From contig NZ_KQ033871.1 in assembly GCF_000967195.1 (NCBI RefSeq), forward strand, positions 1,028,138 through 1,092,137: DNA of 64,000 nt, in the 5' to 3' direction. Within the stretch, counting starts at the first letter, position 1. Every line of letters begins with the position of its first letter. A program made the position numbers and the translations under genes. The stretch comes from Lactobacillus kullabergensis. GTDB taxonomy: Bacteria > Bacillota > Bacilli > Lactobacillales > Lactobacillaceae. The notes below the pieces were generated by a model. That model saw only the letters and a list, made by a program, of their open reading frames with translations. It was not told the DNA's origin and did no database searches. Below are positions 53,114-61,549 of this stretch, in pieces.

Positions 53114-54227
53114 CCCTGGTCAATTAAAGCTTGCGAGACTAACACGCGGTTACACCATGGCACAGCTTGCTGAAAAAGCCTCTCTTTCCCGTGAATCAAT
53201 TAGTAAATATGAAAGAGGTTTTACCATACCTCGTGGAGAATCTATAATTAAAATTGCTAAGGCATTAAAGTTTCCTATTAATTTCTTCGGAAAATCTAGT
53301 CAATTTGTTTCCACAGGGCCAGTATTCTTTCGTAGTCAAGCTGCAAGTACAAATAAATTACGTGATATGCAGAAAGCTAGATTAAAATTTGAAATTGAAA
53401 ACACAAATTACATATCTCAATATATTCAACTTCCTAGGTTGAATATTCCACAACCACTAAACATTGAAATAAAAGATATTAACCTTGAAGAAATAAAGAA
53501 TATAGCACACAAAGTTAGACAGTTATGGAAATTAGGCAATGGTCCAATCAAAAACTTAACTAATACTATGGAAGTAAATGGAATTATTATTGTTGAAACT
53601 ACAATGAAAAGTCAAAAAATGGATGCTGTTTCAACTTGGGCTAATGGTAGACCATTCATTGCATTAACAAATAATGGTGAATCTCCTATGCGGAGACGAT
53701 TCAATCTGGCTCATGAATTAGGTCATTTACTCCTACACAACAGTGTAGACAATATTTTTGAGCTTAATAGTAAGGTTTATAAAAATATTTTAGAACGTCA
53801 AGCTAATCAATTTGCGTCAGATCTTCTTTTACCTGACAGAGAATTTTCAAATTTTATGCTTTCAACAAATATGGCATTTTTCTGTGAAGCAAAAAAATAT
53901 TGGAATGTTTCAATTTCAGCTTTAATATACAAAGCAAACTCATTACATTTACTATCCGAGAATCAGTATTTATATCTTGAAAAACAACTTTCTAGAAATG
54001 GTTGGCGCATACATGAGCCAGGGGACAACGATTTGCCTCAAGAGCGCCCTAAAATCTTTAAAGAATCGCTGAAAATGCTGTTAGATGCTGGGGTTACCAC
54101 TAAGCAAAATGTAGAAGCTAATTTAGCTTTACCTATAGACGAACTAGAAGCCACGTTTCAAACCGATTTTAGTAATGATAATGTTGGAAGCTTCACTACT
54201 AAACCACATTTAAGAATTATTAAATAA
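53094..54227 (+). CDS. XRE helix-turn-helix / ImmA-IrrE zinc metallopeptidase fusion
   Basis: The 377-aa protein has an XRE domain (about residues 8-66, TMAQLAEKASLSRESISKYE) and an ImmA/IrrE metallopeptidase domain with HELGH (207-211) and the third ligand probably Glu234 in ERQANQF. Family members cleave repressors or DNA-bound regulators after damage or phage signals, as ImmA does to ImmR. Here HTH and protease are fused and the partner is a novel 231-aa protein. It overlaps that gene by 20 nt; the AGGAGC box before the ATG is good. No frameshift, unlike most of the element. Confidence 0.9.
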   Translation: MMEVQFNPGQLKLARLTRGYTMAQLAEKASLSRESISKYERGFTIPRGESIIKIAKALKFPINFFGKSSQFVSTGPVFFRSQAASTNKLRDMQKARLKFEIENTNYISQYIQLPRLNIPQPLNIEIKDINLEEIKNIAHKVRQLWKLGNGPIKNLTNTMEVNGIIIVETTMKSQKMDAVSTWANGRPFIALTNNGESPMRRRFNLAHELGHLLLHNSVDNIFELNSKVYKNILERQANQFASDLLLPDREFSNFMLSTNMAFFCEAKKYWNVSISALIYKANSLHLLSENQYLYLEKQLSRNGWRIHEPGDNDLPQERPKIFKESLKMLLDAGVTTKQNVEANLALPIDELEATFQTDFSNDNVGSFTTKPHLRIIK

Positions 54228-54235
54228 GAAATAAG

Positions 54236-54266
54236 CCACCCAGAAATTAATCTGAGTGGTTTTTAT
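54236..54266 (+). terminator. terminator after the XRE-ImmA gene
   Basis: CCAC(C)CAGA pairs with TCTG(A)GTGG, followed by T5. Confidence 0.7.
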
Positions 54267-54391
54267 TCATAATTATAAAAATCATGCTGGTACTTTTCTT
54301 TTTCTTGTTTATCTTTTTCCTGCTTTTGTTGTTTCTTTTTTGCTTGTTCTTGTTTTTCATACTCGTAGTACTCAGATATTATAAATTTTAA
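54263..54391 (-). pseudogene. K/E/Q-rich phage-type protein fragment without start codon
   Basis: The minus strand is open for 42 codons ending YYEYEKQEQAKKKQQ...HDFYNYE, strongly enriched in K, E, Q and Y. A stop codon precedes it and no start is present. It looks like the tail of a charged coiled-coil phage protein. The 54392-54590 stretch that follows has no gene I can support. Confidence 0.3.
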
Positions 54392-54590
54392 TTACAGGTA
54401 TCATTATAGCAAAAAGAGATAAAACGGTTTTGATTATTCTTTCGAGTGATACACTAAAATGATGAGAAAAAGCATATGAGACGAGTAATATTAATATTGT
54501 CGAATTAGTGGCGCATTCAAATATTGATTCAATAAATTTACCAAAAAATATGCTTTTTTTTAGGATTAATCTCCGCTAAAATGACAAATC

Positions 54591-54946
54591 CTATATCGTA
54601 AGTAAAAATCCACAACCATATAATGAAAACAGAAACCAAGTATATCCAAAAATCCTTTTCACAGTGAGCATTAAAAAAGAAATTAAAACCATTAAATAAT
54701 AAAACAAAACCAATCTTAGAGCCGGTGTTTTCTTTGAATTGCTGTATATTAGTCTTAATTTCAGAATTGGTGGTTTTTTCCTTTCTTTCATAATATATAC
54801 ATTAAAAAAGACGGAGATAATAGCCAATTCAACAGTTGGAACAATATCTGTATAATTTTTGCTTTTGATTAAAAGATACAAGAATGCAAACGTAAATAAA
54901 ACATATATACTCCAAAGAGACCAAAGCACAACTTTTTGTCTTTCAT
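54591..54946 (-). pseudogene. four-segment membrane protein with a frameshift after codon 5
   Basis: A ribosome-binding site (AAAGGTGATG) precedes ATG 54946 (MKDKK), but that frame ends after 25 codons. The following hydrophobic frame (VVLWSLWSIYVLF...), open to 54591, has only a GTG start and no Shine-Dalgarno box. Adding one A to the A5 run near 54934 joins the two. The joined protein of about 118 aa would have four membrane segments. Family not recognised. Confidence 0.55.
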
Positions 54947-54986
54947 ATTAACATCACCTTTAATAAAATAATTATAGCACCAAAAC

Positions 54987-55019
54987 AAGCCACTCCAGAG
55001 CAATGCTCCAGAGTGGCTT
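54987..55019 (-). terminator. hairpin after the amidase pseudogene
   Basis: AAGCCACTC and GAGTGGCTT enclose an inner GAGC/GCTC pair. The following T tract on the minus strand is imperfect. Confidence 0.6.
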
Positions 55020-55021
55020 AA

Positions 55022-55824
55022 TTAATATTTTTTAAATTGCCCCATTGTTTTACCGTACTTATCCTTGCCAACAATATAGCCATAGCCATTAGCACGTCGC
55101 TGTCTAAGCCATAGTCGTTTCGGTCCTTGCAGAACTGCATCATATTTAACGGCACTACCCTTTGGCAGTTTAGCAATTGCAGGTGCGCTAATATGTGGAG
55201 AGGTATGTTGCTTAAGTGCTTTGCCTAAAATAAAAGTTCCAGATTTTTTAACACAGGTTGATTTGTTGCTTGCACTTTTAGCTGGCTTTTTAGCTACAAG
55301 GGCTTTACCGCCAACTCCATTAGCAATATCGTGTGCGAACTGTGCTTTGCTAACGCCAATGCTTGAAAGATAGTCGTAAGGATCGCTGTGGTCTGTATTC
55401 CCTAAATTATGTGTTACCCAGTTATGTGTTTTTACCCCTCGTTTAGCATTAGTATCCAGTGTTAGCGGTATACCGTACTTTTGAGCATACTCACGAATTA
55501 AACTGATATAGTTACGGTAGGCATTTTTCGCACGTGTTTTATTGCTGAACTCGCACAGGTCAATTTGCATTGGTGAGAGCTGATTACATAGTACCTACAT
55601 CCCCACGCTACATAGCCTAAGCCACCTACCAGATAACACTCTTTGTCATCCACTATTAGATGAACGTAGGTCTGTACCGTATTAATACCTGCTTTCATAT
55701 TATGCGCAATAGCCCAAGCTTAACCATTAGGAGTTGCTGTAGAGTGAGCTACAATAATATCTCCTTTAGCCAAAGCAGATGCGCCTTCATTAGCAGAAAG
55801 TGCGTATTTTTTATTTAGCTTCAT
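55022..55824 (-). pseudogene. phage N-acetylmuramoyl-L-alanine amidase (endolysin), disrupted
   Basis: The reading starts MKLNKKYALSANEG at 55824 after the holin and continues through AHSTATPNG, AWAIAHNMKAG, LGYVAWGC and, in another frame, MQIDLCEFSNKTRAKNAYRN, THNWVTHNLGNTDHSDPYDYL and a C-terminal SH3-like wall-binding part (IVGKDKYGK). That is an Amidase_2 lysin. Codon 35 is TAA (55720-55722), and one base is missing near 55590 (GTA-ATC where GTA-AAT-CAG is expected). The C-terminal 182-codon part (55022-55570) stays open but lacks the N-terminal catalytic half. Confidence 0.85.
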
Positions 55825-56131
55825 TTTTTACACCTTCTTGGTAAGCCTTCTCAACCATACCCTCAGCTGTTTCTTTGGTTAATTTAGCCTTAGATGCCTT
55901 TGCTTGCTCGAGCAATGCGTCAGTGGCTGCCTGCTTTTTCTCTGCTCCAGAAGCATTGGTATGAGTTGCCTGCTGTGTATCAATATATTGGGCAACGTCA
56001 TACAGCCACTTCATTTTTTTCGGCAAATGCTGGATTATGTTGTTTAGCATATTGATAGACAACAACAATACCGACTGCCAATAAAACAACATGGGCAATA
56101 ATGAATTTAATAGATTAATAATTTGAGTCAT
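55811..56131 (-). CDS. phage holin (LLH type) with two compensating frameshifts
   Basis: The 106-aa frame starts MTQIINLL and ends KETAEGMVEKAYQEGVKNEAK, as in LLH-type phage holins. Residues about 9-35 look wrong: the neighbouring frame there reads FIIAHVVLLAVGIVVVYQYA, a proper membrane helix, then KQHNPAFAEK. One base is missing near TTAAATTC and one extra A is in an A7 run just before MKWLYDVAQ, so the frame is restored. The out-of-frame helix (LLPMLFYWQSVLLLS) is still hydrophobic. It overlaps the amidase start by 14 nt. Confidence 0.75.
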   Translation of the reverse strand: MTQIINLLNSLLPMLFYWQSVLLLSINMLNNIIQHLPKKMKWLYDVAQYIDTQQATHTNASGAEKKQAATDALLEQAKASKAKLTKETAEGMVEKAYQEGVKNEAK

Positions 56132-56160
56132 TTTAATTTCCTTTCAATAAAAAAAGAACA

Positions 56161-56391
56161 CTATTTAGTATTCTCTAACTTCTTTTTTAATTTTTCGTAT
56201 TTTTCTTCAATCTCTAACCGTCTTTTTCGCTCAAAAAGATAGTCCTGCTTAAAATTATCTCGTTCGACTTTCAGGTTTTTGATAACATCATCCGTTTCCT
56301 CTTTGTGCGATGTGTGTGTTACCGCTAAAAAGGTGGCAGCTACTTCGTTTAGTGTTCCTAAAGCATAGATAAGGCTAGTCACATCATGCAT
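56161..56391 (-). CDS. small phage protein with membrane segment and coiled coil
   Basis: The 76-aa protein has a weakly hydrophobic N-terminal segment (SLIYALGTLNEVAATFLAVT) and a long charged coiled coil (DNFKQDYLFERKRRLEIEEK). Similar small proteins precede holin genes in lactobacillus phages. No function can be given. It is cotranscribed with the holin (30 nt apart). Confidence 0.6.
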   Translation of the reverse strand: MHDVTSLIYALGTLNEVAATFLAVTHTSHKEETDDVIKNLKVERDNFKQDYLFERKRRLEIEEKYEKLKKKLENTK

Positions 56392-56479
56392 GCTACCACC
56401 TCTCTAACTTTGATATATACTATATAAGCATAATAATGATATTGCAGTTTCAACGATTACTGTAACATCCATACGAAAC

Positions 56480-56560
56480 TCACCAGCACCAAAGGCATGC
56501 CCCAGCTGTAAACCAAATTAAGAACCACAATGACCATGCACCTAATATTAAAATAAACAT
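56480..56560 (-). CDS. 26-aa hydrophobic phage peptide
   Basis: MFILILGAWSLWFLIWF... is a one-helix membrane peptide after an AGGAGT box 6 nt upstream. Such peptides occur near lysis genes. The call rests on the ribosome-binding site and hydrophobic profile only. Confidence 0.4.
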   Translation of the reverse strand: MFILILGAWSLWFLIWFTAGACLWCW

Positions 56561-56603
56561 GCGCCAACTCCTATGACTTTTCTTTAGCATAGAATCAATG
56601 GTA

Positions 56604-56635
56604 ATTAAAAGACCTAGCAATATTATTGCTAGGTC
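56604..56635 (-). terminator. terminator of the small phage gene pair
   Basis: GACCTAGCAAT and ATTGCTAGGTC form an 11-bp stem, with TTTTAATTA after it on the minus strand. Confidence 0.75.
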
Positions 56636-56642
56636 TAGTCTT

Positions 56643-56747
56643 TTAACAAGTTAGTACAAATAAAGATAGTTGGTCGGGATCCTGAGCTTTTCTCGCAATG
56701 CCTCGGTCTATTTTTTGTGCTTCCAAAGCAGCATTTCTAATGTTCAT
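56643..56747 (-). CDS. 34-aa phage protein
   Basis: MNIRNAALEAQKIDRGIARK... starts 3 nt after the stop of the 68-aa gene, with GGAGG 6 nt before its ATG. It ends just before a terminator. It resembles small early phage proteins; no family is certain. Confidence 0.5.
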   Translation of the reverse strand: MNIRNAALEAQKIDRGIARKAQDPDQLSLFVLTC

Positions 56748-56750
56748 TGT

Positions 56751-56957
56751 TTAATCCTCCATTCCTAAAACCTTGTAGGTTTTCTTTCTTGTCCTAACGA
56801 CCCTCTTAGTGTTATTTCCTTTGATTGCATGATTAACACTAAATCTGGTTTCGCCCATTAAAGCTGCTAATTCAGCTTGTGTCATATTCTTGTTAATCAG
56901 AGCAATTTTTTTCTCGATTTGTCTTTGAATACTCTCTAACTTTTCCTCTGTTGGCAT
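56751..56957 (-). CDS. 68-aa phage HTH-like protein
   Basis: The protein has a coiled N-terminus (EEKLESIQRQIEKKI) and a helix-turn-helix-like stretch (MTQAELAALMGETRFSVNHA), then a basic tail. It is probably a small phage DNA-binding protein, followed by the 34-aa gene in the same transcript. It is divergent from the broken repressor at 57219, in the place where Cro-type or early-left regulators lie. Confidence 0.6.
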   Translation of the reverse strand: MPTEEKLESIQRQIEKKIALINKNMTQAELAALMGETRFSVNHAIKGNNTKRVVRTRKKTYKVLGMED

Positions 56958-57218
56958 GCTTCCACTTTTTTTATCTATGCAAATTTGGTTGTCAACTTAT
57001 TAATAAACTAATTGACAACCATTAGGATATATCCTAATATTGGTTCATAACAAATAAGCTAAGTATCAGCATTCCCGTTGCATTTATTGCTTTTTTGTTG
57101 TTTCAAATTTGTTTATTAACTTGTTGATAATTAAATATTACTAATATTTCCTAAAAATTAAATAGATATATTAGTATAAATTAGTAAATATAGCCATCAA
57201 TAGCTGGAAAACCATGAT

Positions 57219-57589
57219 ATGAGTACATTTGAAATTATAAAAAACTTAGCTAAGGAGAAACATATTTCTCTCTACGAGATTAACGATTGAGCTAGATTGG
57301 GTAAGAATACTATCTATAGTTGGAAGACTAGTGTTCCAAGTTTGGAAAACACCCAGAAAGTGGCTAAAGTATCACATACGTCTACCGATTACCTGCTAGA
57401 TAATACAGATGACCAGATGACCCTTTGCCCATTTCCAACGTGAAGGACAAAAGCACAGTGGATTTAGGCCATGACCAGGTATTCTCCTATCGTGGCAGAC
57501 ACGTACCAGAAAAATACTTGAAGATGGTTAAAGAATTAATGGATGCAGATATTGAAGAAGATGATGATAATGGCGAGTGGCTTAACTAA
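57219..57589 (+). pseudogene. phage XRE repressor (CI-like), disrupted
   Basis: The frame starts MSTFEIIKNLAKEKHISLYEIND, hits TGA at codon 24, then continues ARLGKNTIYSWKTSVPSLEN as the second helix of a helix-turn-helix and further to SHTSTDYLLDNTDD. After a shift the C-terminus reads KYLKMVKELMDADIEEDDDNGEWLN up to 57589. The protein is therefore non-functional. Its loss is consistent with a prophage that cannot be induced. Confidence 0.8.
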
Positions 57590-57671
57590 TTATTTACTAG
57601 GCTTTGCAGGTAAGAACATTAAAAAGGTAGACATAATCTGCATGAATTGCGGTAAAAAATTTAGATATTAA
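57570..57671 (+). CDS. 33-aa CxxC microprotein overlapping the repressor end
   Basis: MASGLTNYLLGF... ends ICMNCGKKFRY with one CxxC pair, like a half zinc ribbon. It begins inside the last codons of the repressor pseudogene in another frame. The frame is open and similar small proteins occur near phage repressors, but a ribosome-binding site is not clear. Confidence 0.3.
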   Translation: MASGLTNYLLGFAGKNIKKVDIICMNCGKKFRY

Positions 57672-57711
57672 AGATACTAATCGATTTAAAAATATTACAG
57701 GAGGTTAACCA

Positions 57712-58296
57712 ATGATTGTTGATAAGGGTCCTGCTTGCCTAACTTCATTCGTTATAAAAGATGATAGAAATGGTCAACCAATAAATTATCTTGATTTCAA
57801 TGGAAAGTCACATAAAGATATAGTAATTGAAACCACAGTTTGGGTAGACAAAAGTTTTAAATTAGCTGCAACTACACATCATTTTACTCGTTTTTATTTA
57901 ACTTTATATTCTACTGATATATACAGTGACATACCACTTGATATGGCTTATCAAATTCCCCGGTTTTCAAATAATTCAAATGATATACCATATCCTGGAG
58001 TATATATTCAGTATCATATCGAATTAGACCCTAAAGAATTAGACAAAACAAATTTTTTTAAACTCAAATTCAAAGTCAAAGTTGACGCAAAAAGTTCAAT
58101 TCCTGTTCACGATCGTATTAATCCTCACAAATTAATCAATCCAGAGATAAAATCGTATTATATCAGGTTATCACATGCCCATTTTAATTCTGAAGAACAA
58201 TCTGAAAGTCAGTTCTATACATTCAATGATCTCTTAGATGAAAATAAGATTTTTGACACTGTTATCCCTATAAAGGTGAACTCAAATGGAGACTAA
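57712..58296 (+). CDS. 194-aa protein of unknown function, first gene of an intact pair
   Basis: I do not recognise a family. The protein is soluble, beta-rich and aromatic (HFTRFYLTLYSTDIYSDIP, YPGVYIQYHIELDP, SYYIRLSHAHF). No signal peptide or catalytic motif is evident. A strong AGGAGG box precedes the ATG. Its end overlaps the next gene by 11 nt. The pair sits between repressor and integrase, the place where temperate phages carry superinfection-exclusion or abortive-infection genes. It has no frameshift while its neighbours are broken. Confidence 0.7.
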   Translation: MIVDKGPACLTSFVIKDDRNGQPINYLDFNGKSHKDIVIETTVWVDKSFKLAATTHHFTRFYLTLYSTDIYSDIPLDMAYQIPRFSNNSNDIPYPGVYIQYHIELDPKELDKTNFFKLKFKVKVDAKSSIPVHDRINPHKLINPEIKSYYIRLSHAHFNSEEQSESQFYTFNDLLDENKIFDTVIPIKVNSNGD

Positions 58297-58660
58297 TGAC
58301 AATATTATTACACTTGATAATGCAAAAAAAGACACAATAAATTATTCTCAAGATTTACCAATTGATAAAAGTGAATATTACAATAGTAAAGATGGTGGTA
58401 ACAATATGAATAACAAATATGTAACTCACACTGAGCTTGAATTAAGTAATGAAAAAATCCTACATAAAATAGATAATCATTTTAACGAACAAGACAAACA
58501 TTTTATCAAAATTGAAAATGCATTAGAAGTTCAAAATAATAAGATTCAAGATACAGATAGAAAAGTAAATAAAATATACGATTGGATAATTGGCGGCTTT
58601 GTATTGACTGTACTCACAACTATTATTAGTACAATTATCACGAACTTGTTAGCAAAATAA
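58286..58660 (+). CDS. 124-aa coiled-coil protein with C-terminal membrane anchor
   Basis: The protein has a polar N-terminus, a coiled coil (about 55-95, with KILHKIDNHFNEQDKHFIKI) and a C-terminal membrane segment (WIIGGFVLTVLTTIISTII). It is shaped like XhlA/bacteriophage tail-anchored helper proteins. It overlaps the 194-aa gene by 11 nt, so the two are likely translated together and may form a membrane-tethered complex. Function unknown. Intact in a decayed prophage. Confidence 0.72.
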   Translation: METNDNIITLDNAKKDTINYSQDLPIDKSEYYNSKDGGNNMNNKYVTHTELELSNEKILHKIDNHFNEQDKHFIKIENALEVQNNKIQDTDRKVNKIYDWIIGGFVLTVLTTIISTIITNLLAK

Positions 58661-58777
58661 TAGCTACAACAAAAAAGCCTCAGGAAGTGAGTTGTTGCAA
58701 TTCCTGAAGACTAATCTGAGAGCAATAGCAAAGCTATTATTGTACCTCTTTTAACAGATTTTTAAAGAAAAATAAAT

Positions 58778-59887
58778 ATGGCACATTGGAAAAATGCGGT
58801 GACAAATGACGTGCTCAAGTATCGTGGTATGACAATTTAGGCAAACGAAAATTCAAAGTTGAGAGTGGCTTTTTTAATAAATTGCAAGCTCGCAAGTGGG
58901 CAAATAAAATTGAAGTGGCAAAAGATCAGAACTTAATTTCAAATCAAGATCCTGTTTTTGCTGACTACTTTAAAGATTGGTACTTAAGATATAAGGCACC
59001 AGATAAAACACGCGACACTGTTAGTCGGTACGCTCATATTTACAAAATTATAAAAGAAAACTTTGCTAATATTAAATTGTCAAAAATGACTCGTGCCAAG
59101 TACCAAAACTTTCTAAACGGTTACGGCAAGACACACGCTAAGGACACTGTTCGAAAAACTAATGGAAGCATTCGGAGCTGCATCAAAGATGCGATGAGCG
59201 AAGGACTGTTAAGGTTAAACTATACTGAACGAATAAAACTTACTTGGAATGATAAGAAAACTCGTAAGACTGAATATCTTAACTTTAAGTAAGTACAGCA
59301 ACTGAAAGAATTATTGCTAAAAGACATTAAGCCAACATACGTTAGCCGCTATATGTTGCTAAACATCATTTACATGGGCATGAGACCTGGTGAAATCAGA
59401 GTGCTAACGTGGCACGATATTGATTTTAAAATCAAGAAATACATTTAACGAAGTCCTGGGACTACGATAGCAAAAAAATTATTAATTATGATTCAGATGA
59501 AATTAACAAGGAAACCAAGAATAAGTTATAAACCCGTGTGATCAAGATTGACCAAAAACTACTGGATATTTTATGTCAATTAATGGTTAATAATCATGAA
59601 AGATTATTCATAGATAAATTTGGTACAATTCTCACATCTAATGCAGTCAATAAAACATTGAGAAAACAATTAGACAAGCTAGGCATTGAGAATAAAGGTT
59701 TCCACTTTCATAGTTTACGGCACACTCATGTGGTTTTACTACTTTTTAAAATGTTGACCTCTACTCTATTTCTAAATGCCTTGGTTACTCAAACAAGAGT
59801 ATCACGGCCAATACTTACGCCTATATGTTAGACGAGCTTAAGCAAAAATCAGACAAACAAATTATATGCATCTTAGATGAAATATAG
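58778..59887 (+). pseudogene. tyrosine-family phage integrase, multiply disrupted
   Basis: Segments in several frames reconstruct an integrase: an N-terminal AP2-like arm (AQVSWYDNLGKRKFKVESGFF), the core-binding domain (PVFADYFKDWYLRYKAPDKTRDT), the catalytic GMRPGEIRVL (Arg) and HSLRHTH (His-x-x-Arg), and a C-terminal DLYSISKCLGYSN...TANTYAYML. At least two internal stops (59290, 59536) and three frameshifts (near 58810, 59447 and 59750) break it. It ends 110 nt before attR, as expected for a phage integrase. Confidence 0.9.
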
Positions 59888-59997
59888 GCATCCAAAAATG
59901 TATCCAGGTTCAACCTTGTTAATTATACTTAATCTATAAATTATTGATAGTAAAGGATTTTACTGTAATTAAACTTGCTAATAAACGTAGGATTCGT

Positions 59998-60012
59998 CTG
60001 TACTCTCCTTAA
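59998..60012 (+). repeat. attR core of the prophage remnant
   Basis: CTGTACTCTCCTTAA repeats the 3' end of tRNA-Ser (51883-51897). Confidence 0.9.
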
Positions 60013-60018
60013 GTTAAC

Positions 60019-60055
60019 AAGCTTGTAATATCTACTATTACAAGCTTTTATTTTG
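60019..60055 (+). terminator. displaced original terminator of tRNA-Ser
   Basis: AAGCTTGTAAT and ATTACAAGCTT form an 11-bp stem followed by TTATTTT, 7 nt after attR. Before integration it would have followed the tRNA directly. From here to 60460 I see no gene. Confidence 0.8.
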
Positions 60056-60460
60056 CTCCTGCAAGGCATTCGCACGGCATAAAACTAATAAAGAGTAGTT
60101 TTTTAACTTTTTTTATTATTTTAAGTTTTGAATTTTCCCAGCTTATAATTTTTTGAACTATTTTTGCCGAGCAAAATGTTTTAGGATATCATGACCTAAC
60201 TTTTGACCATGTGCTTTCTAATAAGCTGTTTATGTTATATCGCAAAGGCAATTCCATGCAGCTTCTAATGCCTGAAAATAATGATTAGGATTGAATTGTT
60301 TTTAAACAAAGATAAGCCGGGAAAAATTTTAAGTAAAGTTGTCCATGTAGAATACGATATTCAATAGCACTAAAAAATATATGTAAATTTATTCTTTTAA
60401 GACATTTATAAAAATGGTAAATTATAAATGTACTGATACAAGTATAATGGGAGAAGGGAA

Positions 60461-61291
60461 ATGAAATTTTTATGGGTAATTGCACTAATAATATTTGTTA
60501 TTTACATTATTATTAGTGATAGAAAATCAAAAAATAGAAAAGATTATAAAGAAGCACCAACACCAAGTAAAAATCCATCAAATGAGCCATTAGTAAAACG
60601 TTGGTGGGTATGGGGACTAATACTAGTTTTAATTTATGGTTTCTTTGTATCAACTTCAAATAAAGCCGAGAATCATGATGAAACATACAAAACTACCGCA
60701 CCTCATTCAATAAAACCATCTCCTGTAAAAAAGAGGAAAAAGCTTTCTGACTATGCTTCCAAAAAGGTCTCCAAATTTATACCAGTAAAGAACACAGCTA
60801 AAGCAGTTACTTTAGGCGCTGGTAAGTATAAGGTCGGTAGAGATATAAAGCCAGGCAGGTACGTTATTAAAGCTGTTAAGGGCAGTGGGAATTTATCTAA
60901 CAGCGATTTTACTATTAACGTTATTTTAGGAAACGATGATAAAGGAGATCAGTTAACTTCTTTTACTACCAACTTAGTAAAAAATGACAAAATCAAGTTA
61001 GACTGGATAGAGTCTACAAGCTTCACGCCAACACCGGATAAATATACTTATAAAACAAAAATAAGTGCTGGTATATGGTTAGTAGGGCTTGATATTAAAC
61101 CCGGAAGGTATGTCATACGGCCAATAAAAGGCAGAGGTAACTTGATATCAGAAGATGGGTCTGATAATAATTTAAACGAAATATTAGGCAAAGATACTGA
61201 AAAAGGTCAAGTCAGCAAAGTAACGGCTGATTTAACTGCTGGAGAAGTTATATTGTCTACTATAGAATTAATTGGCTTAAGTAAAAAATAA
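60461..61291 (+). CDS. two-TM protein with duplicated KPGRYVI domain
   Basis: The 276-aa protein has two membrane segments (about 3-18 and 48-65), a basic linker, and two repeats of about 75 residues, each starting with a glycine-x-tyr/trp-x-VG-x-DIKPGRYVI pattern (near 122 and 205) and ending in a beta-rich part. The repeats would lie outside the cell or in the wall. Similar repeat proteins occur next to phage integrases in lactobacilli, and an integrase fragment follows here. I cannot give a function. Confidence 0.7.
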   Translation: MKFLWVIALIIFVIYIIISDRKSKNRKDYKEAPTPSKNPSNEPLVKRWWVWGLILVLIYGFFVSTSNKAENHDETYKTTAPHSIKPSPVKKRKKLSDYASKKVSKFIPVKNTAKAVTLGAGKYKVGRDIKPGRYVIKAVKGSGNLSNSDFTINVILGNDDKGDQLTSFTTNLVKNDKIKLDWIESTSFTPTPDKYTYKTKISAGIWLVGLDIKPGRYVIRPIKGRGNLISEDGSDNNLNEILGKDTEKGQVSKVTADLTAGEVILSTIELIGLSKK

Positions 61292-61378
61292 GATTTAAAT
61301 ATTTAAAAAACAAAAAACCTCTAAGAGATCACAGTTCGAATTTAGATTTCTTAGAAGTAACGCAAATACAACACTGTT

Positions 61379-61549
61379 ATGCCCTTTTGCATTCTCTATC
61401 ATAGCAGTAAAGGAATTGATTTATATGCTATTTCAAAACGTTTAGGAAACTCATACATGACAATAACTGCAAAAACTTATGCCTATATGCTTGATCAATC
61501 TAAAGCACAGCAAGATGATAATATCGAAAAAATCGTCAATAGCATATAA
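61379..61549 (+). pseudogene. C-terminal fragment of a second phage integrase
   Basis: The 56-codon frame reads SSKGIDLYAISKRLGNSYMTITAKTYAYML..., the C-terminal helix and tyrosine region of a tyrosine recombinase. It is clearly homologous to the end of the integrase pseudogene at 58778. No N-terminal part is present. It is evidence that a second element once lay here. 61564-61828 has no other recognisable gene. Confidence 0.8.

Larger units (their letters stand above)
51883..60012 (+). mobile_element. decayed prophage integrated at tRNA-Ser
   Basis: About 8.1 kb lie between two 15-bp copies of the tRNA 3' end. The segment has a lysogeny-type arm (repressor and integrase pseudogenes next to attR), a lysis arm (amidase and holin, both disrupted) and small phage genes. 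Head, tail and replication modules are missing. Two gene pairs (52418-54227 and 57712-58660) are intact. The tRNA's presumed original terminator now lies beyond attR at 60019. Confidence 0.9.

Noticed and set aside
60285-60485. 66-codon minus-strand frame before the KPGRYVI protein
   Set aside because: It covers the promoter and start of the plus-strand gene and lacks a ribosome-binding site.
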